Shown here one piece after another: positions 48,172 to 60,332 of a stretch of DNA of 64,000 nt. The stretch is from contig JAGTJL010000007.1 of the NCBI GenBank assembly GCA_020746875.1, forward strand, positions 1,798,001-1,862,000, written 5' to 3'. The stretch comes from Rhexocercosporidium sp. MPI-PUGE-AT-0058. Taxonomy: Eukaryota; Ascomycota; Leotiomycetes; Helotiales. Both the position numbers and the translations under genes were made by a program. The notes below the pieces were generated by a model. It was not told where the DNA came from and searched no databases. It worked only from the letters and a program-made list of their open reading frames with translations. Position 1 is the stretch's first letter. Each line of letters begins with the position of its first letter.

Positions 48172-48573
48172 AAGAATCACACTCGCCCCTCTCATTGCAC
48201 CAAATGCCCATCTCGGTTCCCGTCGCCCAAAGATCTCGAGCGTCACGACAACACAGTTCACAACCTTACTCTTAAGTACTTCTGTCCCTACGTGTGGTGT
48301 CGAGATTCTTTCAAACCAGAGTTGGAGCATTGGTTTGTGTGGGGATTTAGGAGGAAGGATCATTGGCTGAAGCATCTGAGAGACGAGCATTCGACTTCTA
48401 AGGATGAGGTCAAAGCTTTGCAGAAAGCTGGAATACCTATGGCAAGACTGGAGGAGGGCGACTGGGTTGCTGTTTTACCAAAGACTGCTGAAATAGGCGG
48501 TGGAGTGGTTGAGAAGACTGGTGAATGTCTCGAGTTGACCGAGGGAGCTTCCTCTTCAAGGGGTGGCAACTGA
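48172..48573 (+). pseudogene. C2H2 zinc-finger gene fragment (3' exon)
   Basis: An open frame after a possible CACCAG acceptor encodes 133 residues and a stop. It starts KNHTRPSHCTKCPSRF and has a canonical finger C-x2-C-x12-H-x4-H (HCTKCPSRFPSPKDLERH ... VH), then a second C-x4-C ... H-x4-H unit (FCPYVWCRDSF to WLKHLRDEH). No ATG is in frame before the fingers and I could not find an upstream exon, so this is either a gene whose first exons escape me or a truncated copy. The domain layout matches the inverted neighbour at 46657-47130, suggesting duplication and decay. The tail after the fingers is acidic and uninformative. Confidence 0.5.
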
Positions 48574-50771
48574 TCATTGGGTCCAAGGAGGATTCAATGA
48601 CCATACATGAATTTGCATGTTCATTGCGGCGAGTGGAGATATAGTCTATAGTTCCAGCCCCTATCAATACACTCGCAAGCCAGTTCTACCAAGCAGCTCC
48701 TCCGGCAGGTACCTGCTGAGTTGCGAAATTTATAACCCTCCTGCATGAGGCAGCTTATCAATACAACTTGCACATGTTTCCCTGTCTGGGAACAGATTTT
48801 ACAAGACATCTTTGCACTTCCTGTCCGCTTTCTCATCTCCAAAGATCGGTGCAACGACCTAGCCATCGACCATTCACCAACAAATAGTTCACACAAGAAA
48901 AGACACTTGAAAACTCCTCATCATCCTGATCATCCTCACCGAAGTATGTGCATGATTTTCTGCCCCCAAATATGTCAATGCAGCTCATATGAGAGGCTAT
49001 TTCTCGATCCAAATCATTTGGGGAAAGACGCAGCGGACGAAACGTGACCTTGACGAAGAGTTAACTTGAACATGCATAATTAGCGCATACTAATAGGAGG
49101 CAAAGGAGAGGACCTATAAATGGCTGCTTTCAAATTCAACATGCGTTGATCTATATCAAGCTAGAGCCAAATCAACCTGTGACATAATACCACGTGACTG
49201 TAAGCTTAAAGATCATTTTTGAACAGCGATCTCAGGAGATTTTGGTCTGGTCCGACCAGTGTCTGAGGATAAGGATATGGAAGTATTTGACTTGAATACT
49301 TGATCTAGCGTTCCGGAGATGCAAGATTTGTGTATCGACCTAGTGCCTGAAATGCCCGGAAATGCTCATATGGGAACAATAATTGGATTGCCAAACAATA
49401 GTCTGGCCCTTTGGATAGTTTGACTTTGATGGGGCTAAAAAAAAATAGCCCACAGAGAATGAATAAAAGCTTACAATTGACCAATTGTCGTCAGGGGGAC
49501 CTGGGTTCGACTTTTTCGCCTAGTGGAAACTTGGATGCACCGCGTTTCGCCACCCCCTTGAGGACTTGGAAGGCCAGAGTGACAGAGTTCAGGAACGCGT
49601 GGACATGACCGAGTTTGAGTAACAGAAAACGACGAGAAGGGCAGAGACCAAAATCTTGATAAGAAAAGAACTTGCATCCCCTCACGTAGAGTAGCTTTAG
49701 CATCGGGGTGACTAGTCTAGTGTTTCAAAACAACGGGTCCACAAGAGGGGTAAACGATGCTTTGTTATGATTGTTGTCCTAGCACCAAAACACCCCATCT
49801 TCAAGCTTTAAAAACAGGGATCGAGGTCTGGCCAGTCAGCGACACAGATGTGTTGTGATCTTGTACTGTGTGATGTCTTACAAGACCTTCGACGAAAATA
49901 GGCTTCATGAATGAAATGATGGTCCAGATAGGGCAATGGCAATTGCCAACACAGAAGAATCCCATCATCGGCTTCTGTAAAAACACTTTGTTGTCAGGCC
50001 ATATCTTCTTCCCTTAATCCTTCACATGTCGTCAACAAACTTCGAACTTTGACCTCCACTCAAGCCGAGTTGTGTATTGCATTGCATAAAAGGGGAATCA
50101 TTGCAGGACGGACCTCAGGTCCCACCATGGGATAAGAATGGGGTGCTCCCCAGAAAACAGGTTTCTGGTTCAGATAGACACGATAAATACAGAAACAATG
50201 TCCAAATCTAAATTCAAATTGGGCAAAGAACAGAGAAGAACCGTAAGAATTTCAAGACCAAGCCCAAAACCGAAGAGAAATCGTATGGTATATTGTTGAG
50301 ATGGCAAGAGAGAAAGTAGGGAGGAAGAGGATGAGGATTCCCCAGCGAGTGCGCTTTCTTGTGCCGAGAGCGCTGAACGATCCGTGCACCGAGCGATTGT
50401 GTTGTCCCTCCAACGCGAAGCTCTATCCCGTGTTATGTTTAGGGCCACCATCTTAAGCTCCACACACCTTCACATATACTCTGACTGCGACTCTACTCTA
50501 CTCTCTTCTGCTGTTGACTCGCTTTCCTATCAACTTTTGCACGCGAGTGCGTGTTGGCTTGCATTTAGAATTCCACCTCGCGCATTACTTCGATACCATA
50601 TCCATTGATACTCTGTCTCTGACCTCCCACGCTACACGCGCATTCCCGATCAATCGCGGCATTCTTCATTGAGCTCCACCAGAATCGGAAAACAATTTGG
50701 CACAGCAATTAGTCTGAATTGGGAAGACTCAAGAATATCACTGCTACGGCGCAGCGCAGCGTAGAGCAAAG
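48574..50771. other. intergenic, promoter and leader of BUD4
   Basis: 2.2 kb with no supported gene. A GGGTTCGAC word at about 49504 resembles a tRNA B box, but no A box, acceptor stem or anticodon arm fits around it. The last 500 bases are presumably the BUD4 promoter and leader. Confidence 0.4.
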
Positions 50772-53700
50772 ATGGAATCATCTCCAGCTCCTCCAGTACG
50801 TAGCTTTGTTGTTGTTATTGTTCGTAAACACAGAGAAGGCTAACAACGATTGCAAGACCCCTCTCCGAATCTCGAAGGGCACGCCCCTAAAGATGGGAGG
50901 CTCTTCTCTTCCAAGACCTTTATCAGAACTGGCGCCTCACGAGCGTCGGAGAAACAGTCCCAGCTACAATTCCGCCACAAAGGTACAGCATTCCTGAATC
51001 AGCATATTCGGAGATTTGGAAGCTAATGTAGACAACAGAAGATGATGCTCAATGGGGATAGCTCACCCTTCCAGCCTTCACCAGAAGCCAGTAGCTCCAG
51101 CCCTCGACTCTTCTGGCAAGGTCGCGACCCAACTACGCCGAATCGATTCAACAGCGAGAACTTCTTCGCAGGAAGAGAGACATCCCCCTCGCCTACCCGC
51201 CGAACATCTATCGAGCGCCTGCAGCGCGCGTCGCGTGTCAAGAATAGCAACATGTTCGCGCGTGAACAGAAGCAAGAATACGATCCTACATCGGTCCCCG
51301 TAGTCGAGAGGCCTTTGGCAAAACAATTACAAGGAAATGCATATGGCGGAGCTGGTTTGGATGGACTTCGGTCAGCAGATCGTGGACGTCCTTTTGGTCA
51401 CCAACGAAACGACAGCAAGAGCAGTATTCCATTGTACAGCCCTTTCTCAAGTCCCAACAAGACCCCCATGTCGGCCAATGCAAACGGACTACGCTCTCCA
51501 AGCAAAGATCAGATTTCCCCAACCAAGTCGGCACTTTCATCTCGTCTCTTCAACGGCAAATCCAGTTACGACTCCGAGAATGGAACATGGCAAGAGGAGG
51601 CCTCGGGCGACGAGAGACAACTTCCGCCAGGCAAGATCCTCCACAGGCATGCCAAGAGTGTTACATTCGATGCTGCTCCTCCACAGATCAACGAGTACGA
51701 GATGACTACACCAGATTTGTCCTCGATAGGTACTGGATCGCGCGAGAACAGTTATGATTCTGGAGAGGAAGAGGACGACGACAGTTACAATCGTGGCGAG
51801 TCTATGGAGCAAGATGATAGCTTCGATGCCTCACTTGAGGACACAGACAAGACTCCAGTTGTGGGACCAGAAGATTGGCGACATGCCAGCCCTGGCGAGC
51901 ACAATACGGGTATCATGTCGGGACGTTTTGAAGATCCATTCAGTGGGCCAGAGGGTAGCCCAATGCCTGATGCGCGCCCATCATCCGCCGGAAGACCAGC
52001 AGCAACTCGTAACGACTCTCTCAACTCGAACGGTGAACACAGACCTCTCCCGCCTCTCCCTGGCATGAATCAACATAAGCGCAGTGGTTCAAGCTCCTCG
52101 ACTGGCGTTTCTGCAGCTGCAGAACGCGCTACAAGCTCTCAACGAAGCCTTCCTTCTCCACCAGCAGCCGCCTCCTTTAGCAAGTCTGATATCCAGGGAA
52201 TGAAAGGTGGAAAGATGACATTGGAGGAGAGACTTCAGTTGATGATGATCCAGGACGAGGAAAAGCCAAAAACTGAGGCCGAGAAGCAACGTGAGCGTCG
52301 AATGAGACGTGGAGGACCTCGTTTAGACCGGAGCAGTCAAACCCCCGAGCGCGAGCATTCCATTCAAATTCACGAGGATGAGGACACACTTGATGACCTT
52401 CCCGGTTTGGGCACATACCAACTGCCCGAGCGTATCTCACGAGAGTCTATTCTGCGAAAGGTCAATGGCCAGGATCCCTTCTCACGAGAGTCGGACTACA
52501 ATTTCTCATCTCCTATGCCAAGCTCAAGCCCAGAGCGTCCGGCAGCTCTTGATCCAGACACCCCACTTCCTTCGACAGAAGACTATTCCGTCCTGGAGAA
52601 TGAGGATAGCGTGATTATCAAGCGAGAGCCCGATGACGAGGACGAGGTTGATGTTTACTCAATTGCCGACATGTACCAGCGTCCCGACTCGCAGGCTGAG
52701 GCATTCGAGGGCGAACAAAGTGTTCCTGCTGAGGAGGACGCCGAGAGTCATTACTCAGACCCTACACCATGCAATCAAAGTCCGCAACCCAACTCGAACA
52801 GTGGCCCCGAAGACGATGGCCCACTCACCCCTCGTGCAAACACTCCACCGCAATCCTCAATCTTGCTGGCTGATCCAGTCAAACAAGATCACCGTGAATC
52901 ACTTCCAGAGTTTACTGGGTTCTTAAGCAACAATGACTTCGGTCTCAGCTTGCAGTCATACATGACACCTTCCCCCCCTCTGGCAAAGGACAAAGCTGTA
53001 CCAGAACCAGAAGCACCAAAGATGGCCCAAGCTCACGAGTTTCTACAACGCCCAGAGACACCAGAAGAGCGGCAACTACCTGTCTCAAGACCTGAGTACG
53101 ATGGAACTGGCTGGGGCCCAGAGGAGGATGAGGAGCAGTATGATGTTGGAACTCCAGACTCTGTCATTCATCACCCAGTTCCACCTTCGCCCTCTCGAGA
53201 TTCTCCAAGTATCCCAGAGGCAGTTGCCACTATCAAATCATCCGGCTCGAGGCTCAAGACCCGCCCATCAAACACACCATCCGATCTGATGGCAATGCGA
53301 GAATTGCGACGAAACGTTAGCGGCGAGACTCACTCTATTCCACCAATCCCAGAGCGACATCGCAACCGCCCTTCACTCAGCCTGGATCGTGAACTTGGAC
53401 CACCAACCGATGCCGAATCAGGAATTGAGAGACATCCAAGTTTCCTCAAGAGGTCTCTTACTTTGGACATTGGTAACGATGGTGGACTTAGCCTTGATCA
53501 AGATTTCGACCGCGTTATCGAAGCCCAAAAGGTGGCGTCCTACCAATCTTCTTCAAATCCGAATTCCCTTAATGATATAGGACAAGCGTCCGATTCCAGC
53601 ATCAAGTCTGCTTTTGAATTATATGCTAACATTACTCCTCGCACACAGCGCGGCTACTTGATGAGACAGAACACCAAACTTATTGTTGCTTCCAGCAATG

Positions 53701-55304
53701 ATGATGTTGGAGATGCTTTCCACGGAACTCGATCCGCCGGAAATTCACCTGTGAAGAAAGATCGCCCCCAGTCATGGACCGTTGAACCTTGGAATGGCAA
53801 CCAGCGCAAGAACAGCATGCGTGACAGGACAAACGCCCGCAAGAAGGTTCCGTCTGGGCCTATGCCTCCTATGCCTGGACAAGACAGCAATGTCTCCGGT
53901 TTGGGTATAGTCTCTGAAGAAACCATGCCAGACCCCGTTCCTGAGGAAGGTGGTGAGAGAGGAAGACTTTTCGTCAAGGTCATCGGTGTCAAAGATCTTG
54001 ACATGCCTTTGCCAAAGAGTAAGTCTGTATGGATCGCAACTGTGACCTGCCGCTAACAAGGTGCTTAGATGAACAGACCTGGTTCAGCCTAACTCTCGAT
54101 AATGGTGTCCACTGTGTCACTACAGCGTGGCTCGAACTTGGAAGAAATGCTCCTATCGGCCAGGAGTTCGAACTCGTCGTTCCTAATGAGCTGGAATTCC
54201 AACTGACCCTCAACGCCAAACTCGTCAAGCCCCCGCCAACTCGTGTCACGGAGTCACCAACCAAGACGCACAAGGCGCAAAAGCCATCAACGTTTAGCCG
54301 AGTTTTTGCATCGCCCAAGAAGCGCAAGGAGTTGGAGTTGAGACAGAAGGAAGAAGAGCAAAGAGTCGCACAACAGAACCAACGTGAAGCACAGGCCAAG
54401 AGGATGTCAGTTCAACCAACTGCCTGGGACTTGCTGTCGCCTCTAGCTGCCGAGGATGGAAGCTTTGGACGATCCTATGTTTGCCTGAAGGACCACGAGT
54501 CTCGCTGCTATGGTCGGCCATATGTTGTCGATGTCGCATGCTTCAATGAATGGGCTACCGAGGAAGCCACCCACCGATCTAGTGTCATGAGCAAGCGTGG
54601 AAACACCAATGTTCAACGAAGAGCCCCATACAAAGTTGCAAAGCTCGAATTGCAGCTTCTCTTTGTTCCTAAGCCCAAGGGTGCTGCAGATGAAGACATG
54701 CCAAAGAGTATGAACTCTTGCATCCGAGAGATGAAGGAAGCCGAGACTGCTCTTGCTCGTAACTTCGAAGGTCATCTAAGTCAACAAGGTGGTGATTGTC
54801 CGGTAAGTTCCATCCATTCTTATTCATAAAATGATAGCTGACAATCTTTAGTACTGGCGTCGCCGTTTCTTCAAGCTCGCAGGTAGCAAGCTCACCGCTT
54901 ATCATGAGTCCACTCGTCAACCTCGTGCAACGATCAACCTCGCCAATGCCAGCAAGTTGATTGATGACCGTCGCGCACTCACGCAGAAGGAAACAACTGG
55001 CAAGGGTGGGAAACGTCGCAAGTCAGGCTTCGCAGAGGAGGAAGAAGGCTACATGTTCGTTGAAGAGGGATTCCGCATCCGATTTAACAACGGAGAAGTC
55101 ATCGACTTCTACGCGGACACAGGCGCCGACAAGGAGGGCTGGATGCAAGTTCTCGATGCTTGCATTGGCAAGGAGCACAGTGCCAAAGGTAGTTGGGCCG
55201 ATATGGTCTTGAAGCGCGAAGAGAGTATGAGGAAGAAAGCCGAGCAAGGAACCACCAGGAAAACCTCGAGGAATCACCAACGAACGAAGAGCACTGTCTT
55301 TTGA
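50772..55304 (+). CDS. bud4: Bud4-type anillin-like septation protein
   Basis: Five exons (50772-50795, 50857-50982, 51039-54018, 54069-54802, 54852-55304) give 1438 residues in frame. Exon 1 encodes only MESSPAPP, joined to TPLRISKGTPLKMGGSSLPR, the conserved Bud4 N terminus. Residues 60-950 are disordered, acidic and Ser/Pro-rich with many possible CDK and GSK3 sites (SPxx, TPxx). The anillin-homology region starts near residue 970 (GRLFVKVIGVKDLDMPLP) and continues through exon 4 (WFSLTLDNGVHCVTTAW), C2-like. The PH domain is encoded by exon 5 (YWRRRFFKLAGSKLTAYHE to WMQVLDACIG). In filamentous fungi Bud4 marks future septum sites and organises septins and the contractile ring with Bud3 and Rho4. 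Confidence 0.95.
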
Positions 55305-56195
55305 GTCGAAAACTAACTAACGGATTGATGATGAACGATACAACATGGCTTACGACATACGATGTTGTTCAAACTATTTCAATTCAACCTTCGCTTCTCA
55401 TTCTTCAACTACACCGGTTTCGACTTCACAGTCTATTGTCTTCAGCCCTGGAGGCATCTATTTATGCATAAAACGTGCTTTGCTTTTCGGTACGGGTCTT
55501 CATTTGTTCGATTAGGGTATGGTGTGGTATGGCGGCCGGAGGATGGAGGTTGGAGTAGATAACCGGGGGAGAAGGAGATGCTGCTTGCTTGCCCGTCTCA
55601 TAGGAGGTGTTCTAGGCGTAATTAATTGCTTCTTGGTTTGAGTCTTTCAAGGATAGCATCGGGTTCTGTTCTGAATACAGCATGATGAGGATAATGAAAA
55701 GCATAAATACTTACTTCTTCTCTTCACTGCTACCTTGATGTGAATCGTAATCCTGAGTCATTGGGAGCAAGACGCTGCCGATTGTAGACGTATTCGTTGA
55801 TTCGTTACTTTTGCAGTATTGTATTCGCCAAGATAGGTTTTATGTCAAGAACCAAGAAACTGTCCCGTCAACCCGACTATTGCTTTGTGATCTCCAGTCA
55901 GAAAACAAGAGTCTCTCAACCAAGCCCTGAATACGAGCGAGTGTATTGTATATATAGGGGGTCCCGTCACACAGTCGACGAATCGGGATACATACCCCGC
56001 ACGATCGCTGAGCTGTCCAAGCCACAAATACGAGAATCTCACCTTTCTCTGATGATGTTGTGGAGGGCCGTGTGATCAACAATCTTCTTGTATAAGAGAA
56101 GAAGTTTCACACTTCTTGGGATTGAACTCTTCTGCCTACTTGCATTCTCAAAGAATCATACACACGCTCGTTCCACACACACTCGCTCACTTAAA
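55305..56195. other. intergenic spacer
   Basis: 0.9 kb between two plus-strand genes: BUD4 3' UTR, then the promoter of the wall protein gene. Its last 90 bases (TTCCACACACACTCGCTCAC) are a short CA/CT-rich leader. No other gene seen. Confidence 0.45.
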
Positions 56196-56927
56196 ATGCA
56201 TTTCTCACTCCGCCCCACACTCACAACCCTCACCCTCCTCCTCCCGCTCACCCACGCAACAACCCCCCTCCCCTCCTCAACCGTAACAATAACCTCCTCC
56301 CCCGCCTACCCAACTCCATCTCCCTGCCTAACCCTAACTTCCACCACGGGTCCAACCTGCACGCCCCTCGACAATTGCATCCGCCCCCTCTGCATCGAGA
56401 TCTCAACCCTGACCCAACCCTGCTCTTGCCCCGCCTCCGTCCAAACAACCACCAGCTGCGAAACGACATGCGCGCCAGGCTGCGCAACCAGTTATAATTA
56501 TGTGTACTTGCCGTGTCCGATCTCGCCTACGCCGACACCTACTCTCACGTCCCGGAAACATTACCCAAACAGTACCATAACTTCTACTGAGACGACGATC
56601 ACGACTTTGACGTCGTGTCCCGCGAAAGCGACGTGTACGGGTCAGACATCTACTTGGACTGGGACGGACGGACCATTTCCTTGCCATACGGCTGCTGAGA
56701 GTGCGGGGACTTGTTCGTGTGTGTTGCCGGGGAATAGTGTTGTTACTGTTACGGGTGTCACGGGCGTTACGGTTTCTGGTGAGGGGGCGAGTACGAGTGC
56801 AGGCGGGAGTGTGACGACGAGTGCGGGTGGGGTTTTGGCTACGGGCGGCGCAGTGAGAGGTGCTGTTGGGTATGGAATAGGAGGATGGATGCTTGGGGGT
56901 GTTGGGTTTGTTGTTGGGTTTTTGTAA
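56196..56927 (+). CDS. Cys/Thr-rich secreted protein, probable GPI-anchored wall protein
   Basis: Single-exon 243-residue protein; the ATG at 56196 begins a signal peptide (MHFSLRPTLTTLTLLLPLTHA). The body has about 18 cysteines, many in pairs or near pairs (PCSCPASVQTTTSCETTCAPGC, FPCHTAAESAGTCSC), set in Thr/Ser/Pro-rich sequence that should be O-glycosylated. An NST sequon is present. A Gly/Ser/Thr region precedes a hydrophobic C terminus (GYGIGGWMLGGVGFVVGFL), consistent with a GPI signal. Cysteine spacing does not clearly match the eight-Cys CFEM pattern, so I do not assign that family. Likely cell-wall or surface role. Confidence 0.78.
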   Translation: MHFSLRPTLTTLTLLLPLTHATTPLPSSTVTITSSPAYPTPSPCLTLTSTTGPTCTPLDNCIRPLCIEISTLTQPCSCPASVQTTTSCETTCAPGCATSYNYVYLPCPISPTPTPTLTSRKHYPNSTITSTETTITTLTSCPAKATCTGQTSTWTGTDGPFPCHTAAESAGTCSCVLPGNSVVTVTGVTGVTVSGEGASTSAGGSVTTSAGGVLATGGAVRGAVGYGIGGWMLGGVGFVVGFL

Positions 56928-59900
56928 GTAGGGTTGAGGTTGTCATGGTGTTGCTGTGAGAGGGGACTGGGTTTGGGAGTTCATGAAGGGATGGGAGCTT
57001 TGATGCAGATGTTTTCAATTTCTTGCAAGTTTAATTGTACCAGGAGGGAATATTGGTGTTATGTTCTACTGGGGGTGATAGTTATACCATTACGATACGT
57101 ATGTCTAATCATCATCCATTGAGGAGGATGTGTATGTAAACAAGTCAAGCGAAAGGAAAAGTGGGCCAAGGCCTTTACGAAATGTCTTTGGCATTGCCTC
57201 CTAGCTTCTGGGATTCGTGACTGACGCAGAGAAGAACAGCCCATAAATACCGAGATGAAACAGCATAGTTTAGTATATTTTGGTGCACAATGCGCACATT
57301 TGGGGAAACATATTGCCTATGAAAAGCCAATATCTCAATATCAACTCCACATAACAACCTTGATCAGCTCCTGCTCCAGACCTAGACCCACCCTCTAGAA
57401 GCAGTCTATCCTTCAAATACCAAAGACTTAAAAAAAAGTTTTTACATCTATTCTAATTCTTCTACCAAAACAGCATCGTCCTCCACCAGAGAGCGTTACT
57501 GCAGCCCACCACTTTCCTCACTTGGCCGACCCTAGAGGCATGAAGCTCAACCTTCACATGATGACAACCTTCTTCCATCTGTATATACTCTTTACAGAAC
57601 ACATAGACCACGAACAAGATTAGAATGTTCAAAGTAGCAATTTTCACTGACATAATCAAGTAATAAGGGTGTCATGTCTATTGCTTATCATTTCGAGGAA
57701 TATCCCTATACATCTCTGGCTCGACTATTCTTCAACCGTGAATTTTAGGCCCAGATCCCCATGTGTGGCATTTAATCTTTCTTATTGCTAGCCCGGAACT
57801 TATAGTGGAGTTTGTTGAGAACCGGAATATTTCGTTAGGAATATACTTTGGTTGTGTCTGCTTTGAGGAGATTGATGCGGCACCTTTTCTTGGGATGACT
57901 TTTGTGAGGTGTTCCTAGTACGGCTCATGATGCCCGAGATGATCATTCATGTTGACTGGCAAATTTCTTAGCTTGAAGATTTATATGCCTCTTTGACTGC
58001 GATGTAACATGTGAGCTAATATCAGACTCGCTCGACAATCGAATAGAAGTCCTTCTAGGTTGACAACCACCCGTCATTTCCGCCAGCGTATCAGATATTA
58101 TTCTCCTCCTTGAACGCGCTGAATCACTCGTTCGAATACTACTGCTCGATTTACTCCTACCCCTGAATGGAGTTTCCGAGCCAACCAGATCGCGCGTGCC
58201 ATCATATTCGGAAGCTTCGAACAAGGACGTGAGTCTTATTCGTGGATCTATTGTCTATCTAAGAAAGTCACGCAGTCGACAGTGTTACTTCTCATGAATG
58301 AATTGCAGAATATTATCTTTTATACAACTTAATACAAGTGACTAACTGCAACCATTGAAATGCTGACGAAGATTGGGATAGTAAGAAGTTTAAATTGGAA
58401 GAGCGTCGAGTTTGTATCCCTGCCCGAAGGCAAGGTTTGTTTATGGATACTTACGAAAGAAGTCCCCGAGCTAGATCTACTTTTGGGTTATGATGAAGTT
58501 GTAAGGTAGAGTGAGTGTACATTTTGACTTGAGCCCGTCTCCCCGTCCAGCCACCCCACCATCTCCCATGATTTAGCGAGGAACAAATGCCAAGACAAGC
58601 CACCGCCACCGCCACAATGCTAGCCACACGATCTGGCGCGTCATATTTGCGTCACTCATTTCAGTGAAGCAGCATCATCTATTTCAACCTGCCGCTCAAG
58701 CTATTTTGTTCATCTGTCTTGTCTGTGGCGGCCTAAATATTGAAGTTTTCTGCGACCATGTCTCTTTCGAGACATTCGCAAGTCTTTACAGGAGTCTGAA
58801 CAATGGGGAAAACGGTCAATTGCCTCCGAAACAGGAAGACAGGCAGGCATCTTGCCCATTTGTCGACCCTCAAAGTATTCTACCCTAGGATTGCTTTATG
58901 CCATCGAGATACTTCAGTTTCAAATCTATCCTACACTAAACATTCGAGAAGCAACTGCTAATATCGTAATAGCTCGAGGAGGAAGACAAGCGCTGGGGTC
59001 ACAATGCAGAATGGAGAAGGACAAGAGACGATATGCCCAAAAAAGGACGAAACCCTCCGCGATTCTCGTCCGTTTCCCAGACGGGCCAGCATTACCGTAA
59101 CAATCCGCGAATTATATGCCCAGTATAGTTAGCTTACTCGATGACCCGAGCATCCCGCCGTCTGCGAGGCAATCTACGCCAGCCTACGCACAAGCTACCC
59201 CGCGTTTGCCTTGCCATCAACATAGCAGGTCTGCTAGTAGGCCAACAATGTTATAATAGAGCATAATGTATATTTGGGCAATGCGTAAGGGACCACGTTT
59301 GCGGATGGAGCTGGAGATCCCTCGTGCGGCACTCACCTAACGAGTTCTCCTTTGTACATGATCTGTCTCAATCAACATCGTGGACTTGAGTCCAGGCCTG
59401 GGAGTCATCTGCCTAGGCAGTATCTTGGAAGAATGCCGCCTATCACGTAACAAGAAGAATGCCCATGCGGTGCACGTATCTTATCGGGAGAAAGGCGACG
59501 TGGTCTAGATAAAACAATCGATCCGACTGCTGTTACCATGACTCATAACTCATCACCATATGATAGATAGCTTGAACAGATGTTAAATTGGTAGCCCAGC
59601 TATGCAGTCCATCTGCATGTAGCTTGGGGAGAGCCCACTAGACAGTGCCTCCGTTGTTGGACTTCTGGACGGGAACGCAGACGGCAGGGGGCAGACCGCA
59701 GGCTCAGGTAACTCAACGTGTCACCTTAATCCATATATGAAACCGCGATGCCGACAAAGACAAAGACTGTGCAATGCCACACATGCATTCATTGATTCAT
59801 TAAATCCACGAGCAGAAACTACCCAAGGTCCCCGCAGGGACCTATTCCGGCTAAGACCATCCAAATGGCGCCTTTCCCTGACGCCTGAATTCCGACATTA

Positions 59901-60332
59901 TGTCCCACCCCAGACCCCTACTTGGGAACATATATGTCGGAGAAGAAGAGAAGAAGAAAATGCCGAGGTAAGGTACTCAAAAAGGCAAATGGTATTTTTC
60001 GCGCAACCCAGCTTTTGTGCCCCTCTAAGAGTCGTTGCTCGCTGATTGCAAAAAGTAGGGTGAAAGAAGACCCTCCCTTCCGGAGGCCGAGGCGCCTCTC
60101 AGATGCAAAATGAGTGTGTGGTAGGAGATGCTTGATTATTCGTTGAGGTCGTTAGGAAGAGAATTCGTATGTGGACGAGGTAGTATTCGGATCGAGAGAT
60201 TACAGTACAAGGAGCGAGGAGCTCCACTTGGTGCCGGGATCTAGCACGCAAATCGTTAACCAGTATTCTAACGAAGTAATCACAAACCTTAACAGCACGA
60301 CATGCCTCGGCTTACCTTGATAATCTTTTCGC
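56928..60332. other. gene-poor 3.4-kb tract
   Basis: No open frame shows a domain or a workable exon chain. The minus frame at 57943-58224 is Arg/Ser-rich (SSSSIRTSDSARSRRR) but starts with TTG and has no partner exon. The base composition alternates between AT-rich and ordinary segments. Non-coding RNA or decayed sequence is possible. Confidence 0.4.

Noticed and set aside
49440..49530. tRNA-like B-box word GGGTTCGAC
   Set aside because: No matching A box, acceptor stem or anticodon arm could be folded around it.
56196..56927. CFEM effector assignment for the Cys-rich protein
   Set aside because: Cysteine number and spacing do not fit the eight-Cys CFEM pattern.
57943..58224. Arg/Ser-rich minus frame
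   Set aside because: Begins with TTG, no ATG or splice partner found, no conserved motif.
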